Assembly (NCBI RefSeq): GCF_002154725.1 | Contig: NZ_MTAW01000145.1 | Coordinates: forward strand, 62,001-126,000 | Source: Nostoc sp. 106C | GTDB taxonomy: Bacteria > Cyanobacteriota > Cyanobacteriia > Cyanobacteriales > Nostocaceae | Reading direction: 5' to 3' | Length of the DNA: 64,000 nt | Part shown: positions 27,267 through 36,414 of the stretch, one piece after another | Layout of the letters: each line of letters starts with the position of its first letter | How positions within the stretch are numbered: the stretch's first letter is position 1 | Position numbers and translations under genes: made by a program | The notes under the pieces: model-generated | What the model saw: the letters and a program-made list of their open reading frames with translations, nothing else | Databases searched by the model: none | What the model was told of the DNA's origin: nothing

Positions 27267-29165
27267 ATGACATTCAATTTTATAGACAAACTTGGTGACT
27301 GGAATCCTCAATTATTCCGGGAACTTAAAGGACGCCTCAAATTTTTTAATGTATTAATTGCATTAACAATATCAGTAGTTACTCAACTGGGAATTTTTCT
27401 GTATCAACTTGCCGATTTCCCTGGAAAAAAATACCTAATGTCTGGGACATATTGTAATCTCAGTAAAGGTTATCAACAACAAATAAACTTTCTTAATCAG
27501 AGCATTGACCAAGTTCAGCAAAAAATCAATTTATATAGTGGGAATAAAAACTCCGATCTTACGAGAGTTCAGGAATTAAAAGCACAACTTTCATCCCTGA
27601 CAGATAAGCGGTCTAATCTTGATGATATTTTATATCAGTGGCCTTGTCCGCCCGATCAAGTAAATATGCAACTATGGTGGCAAGACCACTGGAAGTATAT
27701 ATTTATGACGTTAAGTGTGATGTTTGTATTCACACTTTTAGTTTCGGGTACTTATTTGCTAATTAGTAACTTAGCTCAAGAAGAACGTCGTGGTACGCTG
27801 AATTTTTTGCGTCTCAGCCCCCAATCAGAAGCAAGTATTTTGACAGGCAAAATGCTAGGAGTTCCAGTTATAATCTACCTCATGGTTTTAGCTGCATTGC
27901 CTTTAAATATATGGGCTGGAATTTCTGCCAATATCTCTGTTATCTCCATTTTTAGCTTCTATGCAGTTCTGCTTGCTAGCTGTATATTCTTCTACAGTAA
28001 TGCACTTTTATTTGGCTTAATTAGTCGTTGGTTTAGTGGGTTTCAACCTTGGTTAGGTAGTGGCTTAGTTCTCTTCTTCTTATTTATATCTCTACAGACA
28101 TTAGCTTATAGTGGAGACTTTCACAATACAGCTACTTGGTTGAGACTGTTAAGCCCCTTTGAGATGATGAGCTATCTGTTGCCACGCACTAATGAGTCAT
28201 CTTTACAACAATTGCAGTTTTTCTTTATACCAATAGGTAAAAGCACTTTTGGTATACTAGCCATACATTTATTGAATTATGGTGTATGCATCTACTGGGC
28301 TTGGCAAGCAATGAAACGCCGCTTTCGTAATCCTGATGGGGCGATTCTCAATAAAGTTCAGAGTTATTTTTTAGTAGCGAGTTATCAAGTCATCTTTTGG
28401 GGCTTTACTCTGCAATACTATAAAAATTATTGTCCCTCTTATAGAAGAGATAGCTCTAATGTTTGCTATTATGATTTGAATTATCAAATAGGGCAAAATT
28501 GGGTGTTTATAGCATTCTTTAATATAGTGCTATTATTTGCTTTACTTGTAATTATCTTACCTCATCGGCAAACTATACAGGATTGGGCAAGGTATCGACA
28601 CCAAAAAATTTCTCATTTCCAGACTTTTTGGCGTAACTCGTGGTTACAAGCTTGGATTTTAGAAGAAAAAAGTCCGGCATTAGTAGCAATATCCATAAAT
28701 TTAGCGATCGCAACTACGCCACTAATAGTTTGGATTGTACTTGCACCTGTTTTGAATACTCACCATAGCAACACCATAAATTGGGTTAATGACCTAGGAA
28801 GATTAAAGGCCATTATGGCTGTGGCTTTATTTATTAGCTTAATGATGATTTATGCCACGTTAGCTCAATTAATGCTGTTGATGAAAACTCATAAGCGTGC
28901 TTTTTGGGCATTTGGCACTGTAGGCGCAGCCATATTCTTACCACCAATCTTTCTCGGAATACTGGGCATTAAACCCACAGCTTATCCTGTAGCGTGGCTG
29001 TTTTCTACTTTTCCTTGGGCTGGTTTAGAATACGCAGCAAGCTTCACAATTTTTAAGGCACTCATATTTGAATTGGGCGTCATAATATTGTTAAACATCC
29101 AATTAACAAAGCAGGTGAAGTTAGCAGGGGAGTCGGCAACAAAAGCATTGTTGGCTGGACGCTAG
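27267..29165 (+). CDS. Large ABC-2 type permease, paralogue 1
   Basis: A 632-residue inner-membrane protein with roughly 12-14 hydrophobic segments. It opens with GDWNPQLFRELKGRLKFFNVLIALTISV and contains LAQEERRGTLNFLRLSPQSEASILTGKMLGVP, a motif repeated in the next gene (LTAEERRETLNFIRLSPQPPQSILSGKMLGVP). Between segments 1 and 2 there is a periplasmic insert of ~110 residues with a coiled coil. Both permeases end with AGESATKALLAG-like sequence. The pair is probably a heterodimer served by the ATPase at 26281. Not a standard 6-TM permease; a cyanobacterial type of unknown substrate. Confidence 0.85.
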   Translation: MTFNFIDKLGDWNPQLFRELKGRLKFFNVLIALTISVVTQLGIFLYQLADFPGKKYLMSGTYCNLSKGYQQQINFLNQSIDQVQQKINLYSGNKNSDLTRVQELKAQLSSLTDKRSNLDDILYQWPCPPDQVNMQLWWQDHWKYIFMTLSVMFVFTLLVSGTYLLISNLAQEERRGTLNFLRLSPQSEASILTGKMLGVPVIIYLMVLAALPLNIWAGISANISVISIFSFYAVLLASCIFFYSNALLFGLISRWFSGFQPWLGSGLVLFFLFISLQTLAYSGDFHNTATWLRLLSPFEMMSYLLPRTNESSLQQLQFFFIPIGKSTFGILAIHLLNYGVCIYWAWQAMKRRFRNPDGAILNKVQSYFLVASYQVIFWGFTLQYYKNYCPSYRRDSSNVCYYDLNYQIGQNWVFIAFFNIVLLFALLVIILPHRQTIQDWARYRHQKISHFQTFWRNSWLQAWILEEKSPALVAISINLAIATTPLIVWIVLAPVLNTHHSNTINWVNDLGRLKAIMAVALFISLMMIYATLAQLMLLMKTHKRAFWAFGTVGAAIFLPPIFLGILGIKPTAYPVAWLFSTFPWAGLEYAASFTIFKALIFELGVIILLNIQLTKQVKLAGESATKALLAGR

Positions 29166-29295
29166 TAGTAGAGTGGGCAATGCCCACCTTAAGAGGTTTT
29201 TACTACATAATATGTGAGGTTAAAATTATTAAATAGTTCAATTTTAAGATGTGTAATTCTTATCCACAACAGCGAATACATAGAGAGCTTTGACT

Positions 29296-30999
29296 ATGAA
29301 TCTGAACTGGATTAATCAAGTAGGAGAATGGAACCCACAATTATTTCGAGAACTCAAAGGCAGACTGAAAACGCGCAACTTATTACTTTCTGTGGCAATC
29401 TCGTTGCTGGGCCAATTCCTACTATTTATGTATTTTCAAACCCAGCTACCAACTAAGCTCGATCTGCTATACAATTACACTCATAAATATTGCACGGGAA
29501 GACGTGTATATGAGGCGCAGGAATGCCTTGCTGATGGATTTGGTAATGTTATTATCAACTGGCAAGTCTGGTCTTTAGACGTATTTACCTGGCTGAGCAT
29601 TATTGGCTGTTTTACTCTTTTAGCCGCAGGAACTTATCTCATCATCAATGATTTAACTGCTGAAGAACGGCGTGAAACACTCAATTTTATTCGCCTGAGT
29701 CCGCAACCACCCCAAAGTATTTTATCGGGCAAAATGTTGGGCGTGCCAATTTTGCTATATGTTGGGGTACTGTTAGCTGTTCCTCTGCATTTATGGTCAG
29801 CTTTCGCTGGTCAAATTCCCATGCATGAGATTTTCAGCTTTTACATAGTTGTGGTTGCTGCCTGCTTTTTATACTATAGTGCTGCACTACTATTTGGCTT
29901 AGTTGGTTCTTGGCTAGGAGGGTTTCAAGCTTGGTTAGGTGGTGCCGTAGTTCTAGGTTTTCTCCTAGTAACTATGCGAGTTGCCCTCACAGAAATAACA
30001 GATGATTATCCCGTGGTTTTTGCTAGGCTGATTAATCCTTGCTATTTAATTCCAGATACTGCCATTAGCGCCACATTTACATCTGCTAGTTCCAGACTTA
30101 CGAATTTTCGCTGGTTTGCATTTCCTCTAGGAGATAGCTTATTTACAACAGTTGGCTTTGCTCTATCTATTTACGGACTAGGAACATACTTTATTTGGCA
30201 ATCTTTACAACGTTGCTTTCGCGATCCTAATACCACTATGTTGAGCAAGCGTCAAAGTTATATATTAACAGCTTGCTTTGCATTGATTACTTTAGGATGT
30301 GCAAATTGGCAAAGATTAGTTTTAGAGACTGAGCCTAGTTCTTACATGCTAGCTGAAAATGTTGTGTGTTTGTTGTTCTTAGATTTTTGGCTGTTTTTAT
30401 ACTTAATTGCTGCACTCAATCCTCATCGTCAAGCACTGCAAGATTGGGCACGTTACCGTCGAACTTCTCGTTCTAAAGGATTGGCTGATAGCAAGCTAGT
30501 TCAAGATTTAATTTGGAGCGAAAAAAGTCCGGGCTTATTAGCGATCGCCATTAATGCCGCAATTGCTATCATTGCCATTAGCACATTAATATTACTCTCC
30601 CAATACCCACTTGATAACAAAATCAATGCTCTTTTTGCTCTAGCTCTATCTGGTAGTTTAGCTCTGCTGTATGCAGCTTTAGCTCAACTGCTTTTATTCA
30701 CCAAAAATCAGCATAGAGTATTTTGGTCTGCGGCTACTGTCGGAGCAGCAATGGTATTACCAGTAATAATTGTAGCTATATTTGCCTCTTCTTCTAGAAA
30801 CAACAATGTTCTCTGGTTATTTTCAATAGTGGGGCCAATTTTTGCTATCTCTCCAGAAGGAAAGTCACTATCGCCCATAACAGCGTTGCTCCCAATTCTC
30901 AGTTACTGGAGTTTTATGAGCTTTTTAGTCTTTCAATTGCGGCGGAAGTTGCTCAAAGCTGGGGAGTCTGCTACCAAAGCAATGCTTGCAAGCAATTAA
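29296..30999 (+). CDS. Large ABC-2 type permease, paralogue 2
   Basis: A 567-residue paralogue of the previous permease, starting at the ATG 29296 with AGAGAG upstream (a TTG two codons earlier is possible). Shared elements: GEWNPQLFRELKGRLK, EERRETLNFIRLSPQPP, the central LHPHRQ-like NPHRQALQDWARYRR, EKSPGLLAIAINAAIA and the C-terminal AGESATKAM. It lacks the long periplasmic coiled-coil insert of paralogue 1. A stem-loop terminator follows at 31035-31063, closing the three-gene unit. The 130 bp between the two permease genes include a GTGGGCA-A-TGCCCAC hairpin repeat (29173-29187). Confidence 0.85.
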   Translation: MNLNWINQVGEWNPQLFRELKGRLKTRNLLLSVAISLLGQFLLFMYFQTQLPTKLDLLYNYTHKYCTGRRVYEAQECLADGFGNVIINWQVWSLDVFTWLSIIGCFTLLAAGTYLIINDLTAEERRETLNFIRLSPQPPQSILSGKMLGVPILLYVGVLLAVPLHLWSAFAGQIPMHEIFSFYIVVVAACFLYYSAALLFGLVGSWLGGFQAWLGGAVVLGFLLVTMRVALTEITDDYPVVFARLINPCYLIPDTAISATFTSASSRLTNFRWFAFPLGDSLFTTVGFALSIYGLGTYFIWQSLQRCFRDPNTTMLSKRQSYILTACFALITLGCANWQRLVLETEPSSYMLAENVVCLLFLDFWLFLYLIAALNPHRQALQDWARYRRTSRSKGLADSKLVQDLIWSEKSPGLLAIAINAAIAIIAISTLILLSQYPLDNKINALFALALSGSLALLYAALAQLLLFTKNQHRVFWSAATVGAAMVLPVIIVAIFASSSRNNNVLWLFSIVGPIFAISPEGKSLSPITALLPILSYWSFMSFLVFQLRRKLLKAGESATKAMLASN

Positions 31000-31034
31000 C
31001 TCAGTTCTAAAAATACTTTTGATAAACTTTTGTG

Positions 31035-31063
31035 AAGTCTGGTCAATCTGGCCGGACTTTTTT
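31035..31063 (+). terminator. Rho-independent terminator after the ABC-2 operon
   Basis: Arms AAGTCTGG and CCGGACTT (one G-T pair) around TCAATCTGG, then a T-run. It lies 35 bp after the second permease stop. Confidence 0.8.
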
Positions 31064-31172
31064 ATGAGCATTTGTGATTATACAAGCAACAAGCTAACTG
31101 AGCAAAATTCGATTTTAGCAGTACACATAAAACTACATTCGCCTGCAAAAATTTTAAGGAGGCTAAATTGTC

Positions 31173-31352
31173 ATGACAATTTCCATTTCTGACTTATCAC
31201 CTGTCACTTCTGATTTTCTATTAGGATTTGTTGAGCGAGAAGAAGGAGGCGTGATTAAATCTGCCGTTGCACGTACTATCGCAGCTCGTAAAGTTGTGGG
31301 AGGGCTAGCTCGCACTCAAACTCAAAAACCCAGTCATTGTAACTGGGTTTGA
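31173..31352 (+). CDS. Small ORF of 59 codons with strong ribosome binding site
   Basis: ATG at 31173 is preceded by a perfect AAGGAGG at 31156-31162, ten bases upstream. The 59-residue product begins MTISISDLSPVTSDFLLGFV, continues with EREEGG and a basic Ala-rich middle (AVARTIAARKVVGGLAR), and ends in SHCNWV with one Cys. There are two Gly-Gly pairs, as at leader cleavage sites of peptide precursors, but no known precursor family is recognised. The last codons and the stop lie inside a stable hairpin. It follows the ABC-2 exporter genes but after a terminator. It may be a genuine small protein or peptide precursor; function not assigned. Confidence 0.5.
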   Translation: MTISISDLSPVTSDFLLGFVEREEGGVIKSAVARTIAARKVVGGLARTQTQKPSHCNWV

Positions 31353-31355
31353 GTT
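31319..31355 (+). other. Stem-loop overlapping the end of the small ORF
   Basis: AACTCAAA + CCCAGT pairs with ACTGGG + TTTGAGTT, leaving a two-base bulge and a seven-base loop. It covers the stop codon at 31350-31352. No T-run follows, but a second small hairpin (GGGG-TATGT-CCCC) comes right after and ends in CGTACTTTT. Possible transcription stop or 3' RNA stabiliser. Confidence 0.6.
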
Positions 31356-31542
31356 GGGGTATGTCCCCGTACTTTTAGTTATATAAGTTAGTTATAGTTT
31401 GCTTGTCTAGTAATGATTACAACGCTGCGCTAGGTGATTTCGGAAAATTATTAATTATCTTTCTTGTTTTTCTGGCCTTTTTTCCCACATAGTGATGAAA
31501 GTTTTTCACTGGGATTGCCTTCTGCCTCCTACAAAGTGAACC

Positions 31543-32301
31543 ATGACACAAACTAGCCCAATCGCCGTTGAATTCCACGATGTTACCTTTAGCCGCAACC
31601 ACCGTCCTTTGGTGTCTCATCTCAATTTCTCAATTCCTCAAGGAGAAGCACTAGTATTGCTGGGACGCAGCGGTAGTGGCAAAACTACAACAATGAAACT
31701 AATTAATCGCCTGTTCACGCCTACCCAAGGGGAAGTTTTATTTGATGGCATTCCCACAACTCAATGGGATGAAATTAAGCTGCGGCGTAAGATCGGTTAT
31801 GTAATACAAGAAACTGGTTTATTTCCCCATTTCACAGTGGAACGCAATGTTGGCTTAGTCCCTGCTTTAGAAGGCTGGAAACCAAAACAAATAAAAACGC
31901 GGGTTTATGAATTGTTGCAATTGGTAGGTTTAGAGCCAGAACAGTTTGCTGGGCGTTATCCTCATGAACTTTCGGGAGGGCAAAGGCAACGAGTTGGTGT
32001 AGCGAGGGCCTTAGCAGCCGATCCGCCTGTATTATTGATGGATGAACCTTTTGGCGCACTCGATCCGATTACACGCTTGGAACTTCAACAAGAATTTCGG
32101 CGTTTACAACAAGATTTAGGCAAAACCGTTGTGTTTGTCACCCACGATATTCAAGAAGCTTTCGTTTTAGCATCGAGAATTGGTTTAATGTATGGCGGAG
32201 AATTGGTAGTATTAGGGACAAAGGATGAATTTATGCGATCACAACATCCCGAAAGCCTTGCTTTTCTGCAATGTCTGCGTTCTCTGCAAGACAGCTTATG
32301 A
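31543..32301 (+). CDS. Osmoprotectant (glycine betaine/choline) ABC transporter ATPase
   Basis: A 252-residue ATPase of the OpuCA/ProV group. Walker A LLGRSGSGKTT, the Q-loop YVIQETGLFPHFTVERNV typical of this group, signature LSGGQRQRVGVAR, Walker B LLMDEPFGALDP and H-loop VTHDI. The C-terminal CBS pair found in many OpuCA proteins is absent, giving a short form. ATGA overlap with the permease start shows coupling. The neighbours are the matching permease and binding lipoprotein. Confidence 0.93.
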   Translation: MTQTSPIAVEFHDVTFSRNHRPLVSHLNFSIPQGEALVLLGRSGSGKTTTMKLINRLFTPTQGEVLFDGIPTTQWDEIKLRRKIGYVIQETGLFPHFTVERNVGLVPALEGWKPKQIKTRVYELLQLVGLEPEQFAGRYPHELSGGQRQRVGVARALAADPPVLLMDEPFGALDPITRLELQQEFRRLQQDLGKTVVFVTHDIQEAFVLASRIGLMYGGELVVLGTKDEFMRSQHPESLAFLQCLRSLQDSL

Positions 32302-32945
32302 AAGACTTCTTTCTCATCAAGTATGCCCCAGAAATTTTTCAGCATACGCTGGAACATTTATTTATGGTGGGCATTGCAATTGGAATTGCCATCTTAATCG
32401 GCATTCCTTTAGGAATTTTAATTACACGCCAAACTCAACTGCGCCAACCTATTCTAGGTATTGCCAACATTCTGCAAACTATTCCTAGTTTGGCTTTGTT
32501 TGGTTTATTAATTCCTGTACCTATAATTGGCGGTATTGGCGTGGTACCAGCAATTGTCGCTTTAACTTTATATTCTTTATTACCGATCATTCGCAATACT
32601 TATACAGGAATTACTGGCGTCGATCCAGCGATTCGAGAAGCTGGGCGAGGTATGGGGATGACAGATAAACAATTGTTATTCCAGGTGGAAATTCCCTTAG
32701 CGATGGGAGTAATTTTAGCAGGGGTGCGAGTAGCAACTGTAATTGCTATTGGGATTGTAACTATTGCTGCTGCGATTGGTGCTGGGGGTTTAGGTGTATT
32801 TATTTTTAGGGGAATTGCGGTAGTGAATAATCAGTTAATTTTGGCTGGGGCAGTTCCTGCGGCAGTAATCGCATTAATTGCTGATTTAGTAATTGGTTGG
32901 ATTGAAGGTAAATTAAAAAAAGGTAGTGAACAGAAGACACATTGA
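32298..32945 (+). CDS. Osmoprotectant ABC transporter permease
   Basis: A 215-residue permease with five or six membrane segments and the binding-protein-dependent transport motif around EAGRGMGMTDKQLLFQVEIPLAMGVILAG. I chose the ATG at 32298, which overlaps the ATPase stop as ATGA, over the earlier in-frame ATG at 32271. Early residues EIFQHTLEHLFMVGIAIGIAILIGIPLGI are typical of OpuCB/OpuCD. Only one permease gene is present, so it probably forms a homodimer. 27 bp separate it from the binding protein gene. Confidence 0.92.
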   Translation: MKDFFLIKYAPEIFQHTLEHLFMVGIAIGIAILIGIPLGILITRQTQLRQPILGIANILQTIPSLALFGLLIPVPIIGGIGVVPAIVALTLYSLLPIIRNTYTGITGVDPAIREAGRGMGMTDKQLLFQVEIPLAMGVILAGVRVATVIAIGIVTIAAAIGAGGLGVFIFRGIAVVNNQLILAGAVPAAVIALIADLVIGWIEGKLKKGSEQKTH

Positions 32946-32972
32946 AAACCTTGAAAATCCCCGAATATTAAT

Positions 32973-33872
32973 ATGAAAAGATTTTTGGTTTTTTGCCTAG
33001 TAACATTTGCTTTAGTAGTTGCGATCGCTAGTTGTAGCCCCAATGCTAGTAACAGTAGCGGTGGTGATATTATTGTGGCTTCTAAAGATTTTACTGAACA
33101 AGATATTTTAGGTGAACTTTTAGCACAACAAATTGAAGCAAGCACTAATTTAAAAGTAGCTCGTCGCCCCCGTTTGGGTGGTTCCTTTGTCTGTCATAGT
33201 GCAATTACTGCTGGCAAAATCGATGCTTATATTGAGTATACAGGTACAGCCTTTACAGGCATTTTAAAGCAGAAGGCTCTTAACGCTCCCAAAATAGTTT
33301 ACGAAAAATTAAAACAAGCATACGCCCAAAAATTTAATTTAGAAGTAATGCCAAGCTTAGGTTTTGAAAACACTTTTGCAATCATAATCCGGGGTGAAGA
33401 TGCTAAACGCTACAATCTTCAAACTCTCTCGGAAGCTACTAAATATACACCACAGTGGCGTGGCGGTTTTGGCTATGAATTTTTGGAAAGAGAAGATGGG
33501 TTTCCGGGTTTAGCGAAAACCTACGACTTACAATTTGCTAAACCACCTCAAATTATGGATTTGGGTTTAATTTATCGGGCTTTAATTCAAAAACAGGTAG
33601 ATATGGTGGCGGGAAATTCTACTGATGGACAGATTTCTCGTTTAGGTTTAGTAGTGCTGAAAGATGATAAGCAATATTTTCCTCCTTATGAAGCTACGCC
33701 AATTGTCCGGCAAGCAACGTTAGATAAATATCCGCAATTAAGAAAAGCGATCGCTCAACTTGCTGGACGAATTACCGCAGATGAAATGCGGCAATTAAAC
33801 TATTTAGTGGAAGGTGAATTACGTGATATTAAAGAGGTTGTAAAAGATTTTCGTAAATTCAAAAATTTATAG
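32973..33872 (+). CDS. Osmoprotectant-binding lipoprotein (OpuCC/OpuAC-like)
   Basis: A 299-residue binding protein with a lipoprotein signal; the lipobox is IASC with Cys21. The mature part begins IIVASKDFTEQDILGELLAQ, the standard start of the QAT (quaternary amine transporter) binding proteins, and has GKIDAYIEYTGTA and VDMVAGNSTDGQI. It delivers glycine betaine, choline or similar solutes to the permease. Last gene in a three-gene unit. Confidence 0.93.
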   Translation: MKRFLVFCLVTFALVVAIASCSPNASNSSGGDIIVASKDFTEQDILGELLAQQIEASTNLKVARRPRLGGSFVCHSAITAGKIDAYIEYTGTAFTGILKQKALNAPKIVYEKLKQAYAQKFNLEVMPSLGFENTFAIIIRGEDAKRYNLQTLSEATKYTPQWRGGFGYEFLEREDGFPGLAKTYDLQFAKPPQIMDLGLIYRALIQKQVDMVAGNSTDGQISRLGLVVLKDDKQYFPPYEATPIVRQATLDKYPQLRKAIAQLAGRITADEMRQLNYLVEGELRDIKEVVKDFRKFKNL

Positions 33873-34395
33873 TAATAAAATTCTTATTAAAACGTTGTAA
33901 TTATTGTCTATTGCTTTTATTGAGTTGTTTTAAAATCTAAATTAACTATTGTCTAAATCTAATATATATACTACTCACATTTTCATAATTATAACCGTTC
34001 GTTAATTTTATTAAAGATTATTTGGCTGAATTAAATATAATTTTAAAAAACAATCGTACAGATACTTTTTAGAGTTCTTAAAGTACTCTATTGCCTGTTC
34101 ATGTTTCATACAAATTTTTCAAAAAATTATACCATTTTGAAAAAAGAACGCGACACATGAGTAGGGGCAAGGCAGCCACAATCTTTTGGTATATCAAATT
34201 ATTTTACTGGTGCCGTGCCCCTACAAAGAATTTATCTGTCGCAAACATTATTTGAATTGGTATTATTAACTAGAAAGTTTTATACAAATCATAATTTCTA
34301 TGCCAGAATATACGCTGTGCCAAAGCTGAATATATTACCCATTGGCTAAGTATATTTACTAATAAATATTAAGAGCAGTGAACAAGTATTGACTG
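33873..34395. other. Intergenic region with a MITE-like hairpin element
   Basis: About 520 AT-rich bases. The only clear structure is the inverted repeat at 34161-34224. No gene or RNA recognised. Confidence 0.5.
34161..34224. repeat. Inverted-repeat element GTAGGGGCA...TGCCCCTAC
   Basis: GTAGGGGCAAGGCA at 34161-34174 and TGCCGTGCCCCTAC at 34211-34224 pair at 13 of 14 positions around a 36-base AT-rich middle. This looks like a small non-autonomous repeat element of the type common in Nostoc-like genomes. Confidence 0.7.
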
Positions 34396-35802
34396 ATGAC
34401 AGACACTTATAGACATTCTCTTTCCGTTTTTCGGCAAAGTATACAAGTTAAGTTTATTTTAAGTTGGCGATCGCTTCCAATAGCTATAATCGGTAGCTTG
34501 ATGATTTGGTCTCTATTCCCAGCGAAATTATATGCTGCTGAAACAGATGACAACTGGAATTCATCTTCACAATTAATCCCATCAGTTACCTCAGTTATAA
34601 ATTGGGAGAATTTGCAAGAAATTCCAAAAATACAGCCTTTTATTTCTAGTCAAATCGATGACAACTGGAAATCTTCCTCACAATCTACTGAACCAATGAT
34701 AACTCTTGCTAGCCTAGACGCAATGGGCACAGTTATCAACAGCAATATCGAAAGTTTTGTGGGTGGATTTTCATACCGATTAGAGCCAAAACCTATTTTG
34801 ATTGCTGCACCCGAAAATTTTAATCCTGTTCTTGAATTACCACCGCCACCACCACCAAAATCACCGACACAAGAATCGTTACCAACATCTACAAAACCCC
34901 AACAACCAGCGTTACTTTTAGAAAGTATTCAAACAGATTGGCGCGACGAGCGCACTAATTTCCAACAGCATAATCAAATTATTGAACCTAAGTTTCAATT
35001 TATTATGCCAAACGGAGAAAAAATTACGTTCAAGACGGGATTTAATACATTTGAACAACCATCAGTTGCTACAGTCACTAATATTCCCCTCCAGTTTGGA
35101 TGGCAAGGAAAAACAGGTCAATATACTATACAAGCATCTGGTGGTATTGATGTCTTCAATCGATTGCCAATAGCATTAAATTTTAATGCTCAGATAGATA
35201 GACCGATTTTCATGAATTTAACTACCGATTATAAATTAAAATCAGCTTTATTTTTATCATTAATTATAGAGAATGGTCCTTATAAAACGAATGCCAGAAC
35301 CTTAGAAAGTCAAATTACATCTTGGCGTTCTGGACTAAACGCATATTGGCAGATTGATCCAAATACAAGCTTGTTTTCATCCTATCGTTTAGGCTTATAT
35401 AACGATGGTAACTTTGAACAACAGTCTTTTAGTAGGCTAGAGCATAAATTTGGTCAGTTTTGGATTGCTGGTAACTTATTCGCGTGGAAATATACAAGCG
35501 ATCAACAAGAAATCAGCGGCTATTTTTCACCCCTAGGTTTTCTAGTTTATAGCGCTGAAGTAGGTTGGGAAGGAAATATATTTTCGTTTCTGCGCTGTCG
35601 AGTAAACGCAAATTTAGGACGACAGCAACTTAATGGAAAAATTACTGGAGGTAATACCTATCAAACTCGTTGCACAACTCAAATAACACCAAATATAGAT
35701 TTTGATTTTGGTTATGCTTTCAGTAACGTCCGTAATCTAGATACAGGGGATAGTCCTTATAATAATCAGAATTTTACAGGTCAACTACGAATGAAGTTTT
35801 AA
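34396..35802 (+). CDS. Putative outer-membrane beta-barrel protein
   Basis: A 468-residue exported protein. A signal peptide with a long n-region ends at about residue 47 (LYAAE). Residues 50-180 are low-complexity with a poly-Pro stretch (ELPPPPPPKSPT). From ~200 there are many alternating hydrophobic/polar strands with aromatic residues, and the chain ends in MKF, a C-terminal Phe as in outer-membrane barrels. Two copies of DDNWxSSSQ occur early (residues ~53 and ~92). No family is recognised. Barrel call is by strand pattern only. Confidence 0.65.
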   Translation: MTDTYRHSLSVFRQSIQVKFILSWRSLPIAIIGSLMIWSLFPAKLYAAETDDNWNSSSQLIPSVTSVINWENLQEIPKIQPFISSQIDDNWKSSSQSTEPMITLASLDAMGTVINSNIESFVGGFSYRLEPKPILIAAPENFNPVLELPPPPPPKSPTQESLPTSTKPQQPALLLESIQTDWRDERTNFQQHNQIIEPKFQFIMPNGEKITFKTGFNTFEQPSVATVTNIPLQFGWQGKTGQYTIQASGGIDVFNRLPIALNFNAQIDRPIFMNLTTDYKLKSALFLSLIIENGPYKTNARTLESQITSWRSGLNAYWQIDPNTSLFSSYRLGLYNDGNFEQQSFSRLEHKFGQFWIAGNLFAWKYTSDQQEISGYFSPLGFLVYSAEVGWEGNIFSFLRCRVNANLGRQQLNGKITGGNTYQTRCTTQITPNIDFDFGYAFSNVRNLDTGDSPYNNQNFTGQLRMKF

Positions 35803-35913
35803 TGTATTTGCACAGCTTTAGATGCAAAGACAATTATCTAAAGAGATAAATTTTGCGAAAAATGATTTTTGCTAACAAAGTTGAGACATTGGTATAAATG
35901 TACCTATAAAATT

Positions 35914-36414
35914 TTAACAACTTTCTCCTGATTGCTCACAAGCACCAATACTCACCCAGCTACTCGAACCATCTTGCCAGTGTTCTTTCTTCCATATGGG
36001 AGCATTGTGTTTTAGGGTATCAATAGCATAACGACAAGCTTCAAAAGCTTCGCTGCGATGGGGACAACCTACTGCTACCAAAACGCTAATTTCCCCAACT
36101 TGCAAGCGTCCAATGCGATGATGAATCACCACGCGATTTACATCAGGCCAAAGGGAGCGAATATCTGCTGCAATTTGCGAAAATACCCGTAATGCCATCG
36201 GTTCGTAGGCTTGATACTCTAAAGAAACGACAGGTTTACCATCAGTTTGATTACGAACCATACCACTCATCACTACAACAGCACCATTTGCTGGATCGTT
36301 AGCTTTAGCGTAGATTTCGTCAATAGACAATGGTGCAAGAGTAATACCAAAGTTATCTTCGGCTTTTTGTTTCAAGAGAGAGTTTAGTGTATTATTTGTC
36401 ACAAAAGAGTTCAT
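35914..36414 (-). CDS. moaE: Molybdopterin synthase catalytic subunit
   Basis: A 166-residue MoaE, the large subunit of molybdopterin synthase that, with MoaD thiocarboxylate, converts cPMP into molybdopterin. Seen: SGMVRNQTDGKPVVSLEYQAYEPMA, VVIHHRIGRLQVGEISVLVAVGCPHRSEAFEACRYAIDTLK and the catalytic KKEHWQDG. Length is normal. moaD is not in the window. Divergent from the histidine kinase gene after a 685-base gap. Confidence 0.95.
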   Translation of the reverse strand: MNSFVTNNTLNSLLKQKAEDNFGITLAPLSIDEIYAKANDPANGAVVVMSGMVRNQTDGKPVVSLEYQAYEPMALRVFSQIAADIRSLWPDVNRVVIHHRIGRLQVGEISVLVAVGCPHRSEAFEACRYAIDTLKHNAPIWKKEHWQDGSSSWVSIGACEQSGESC

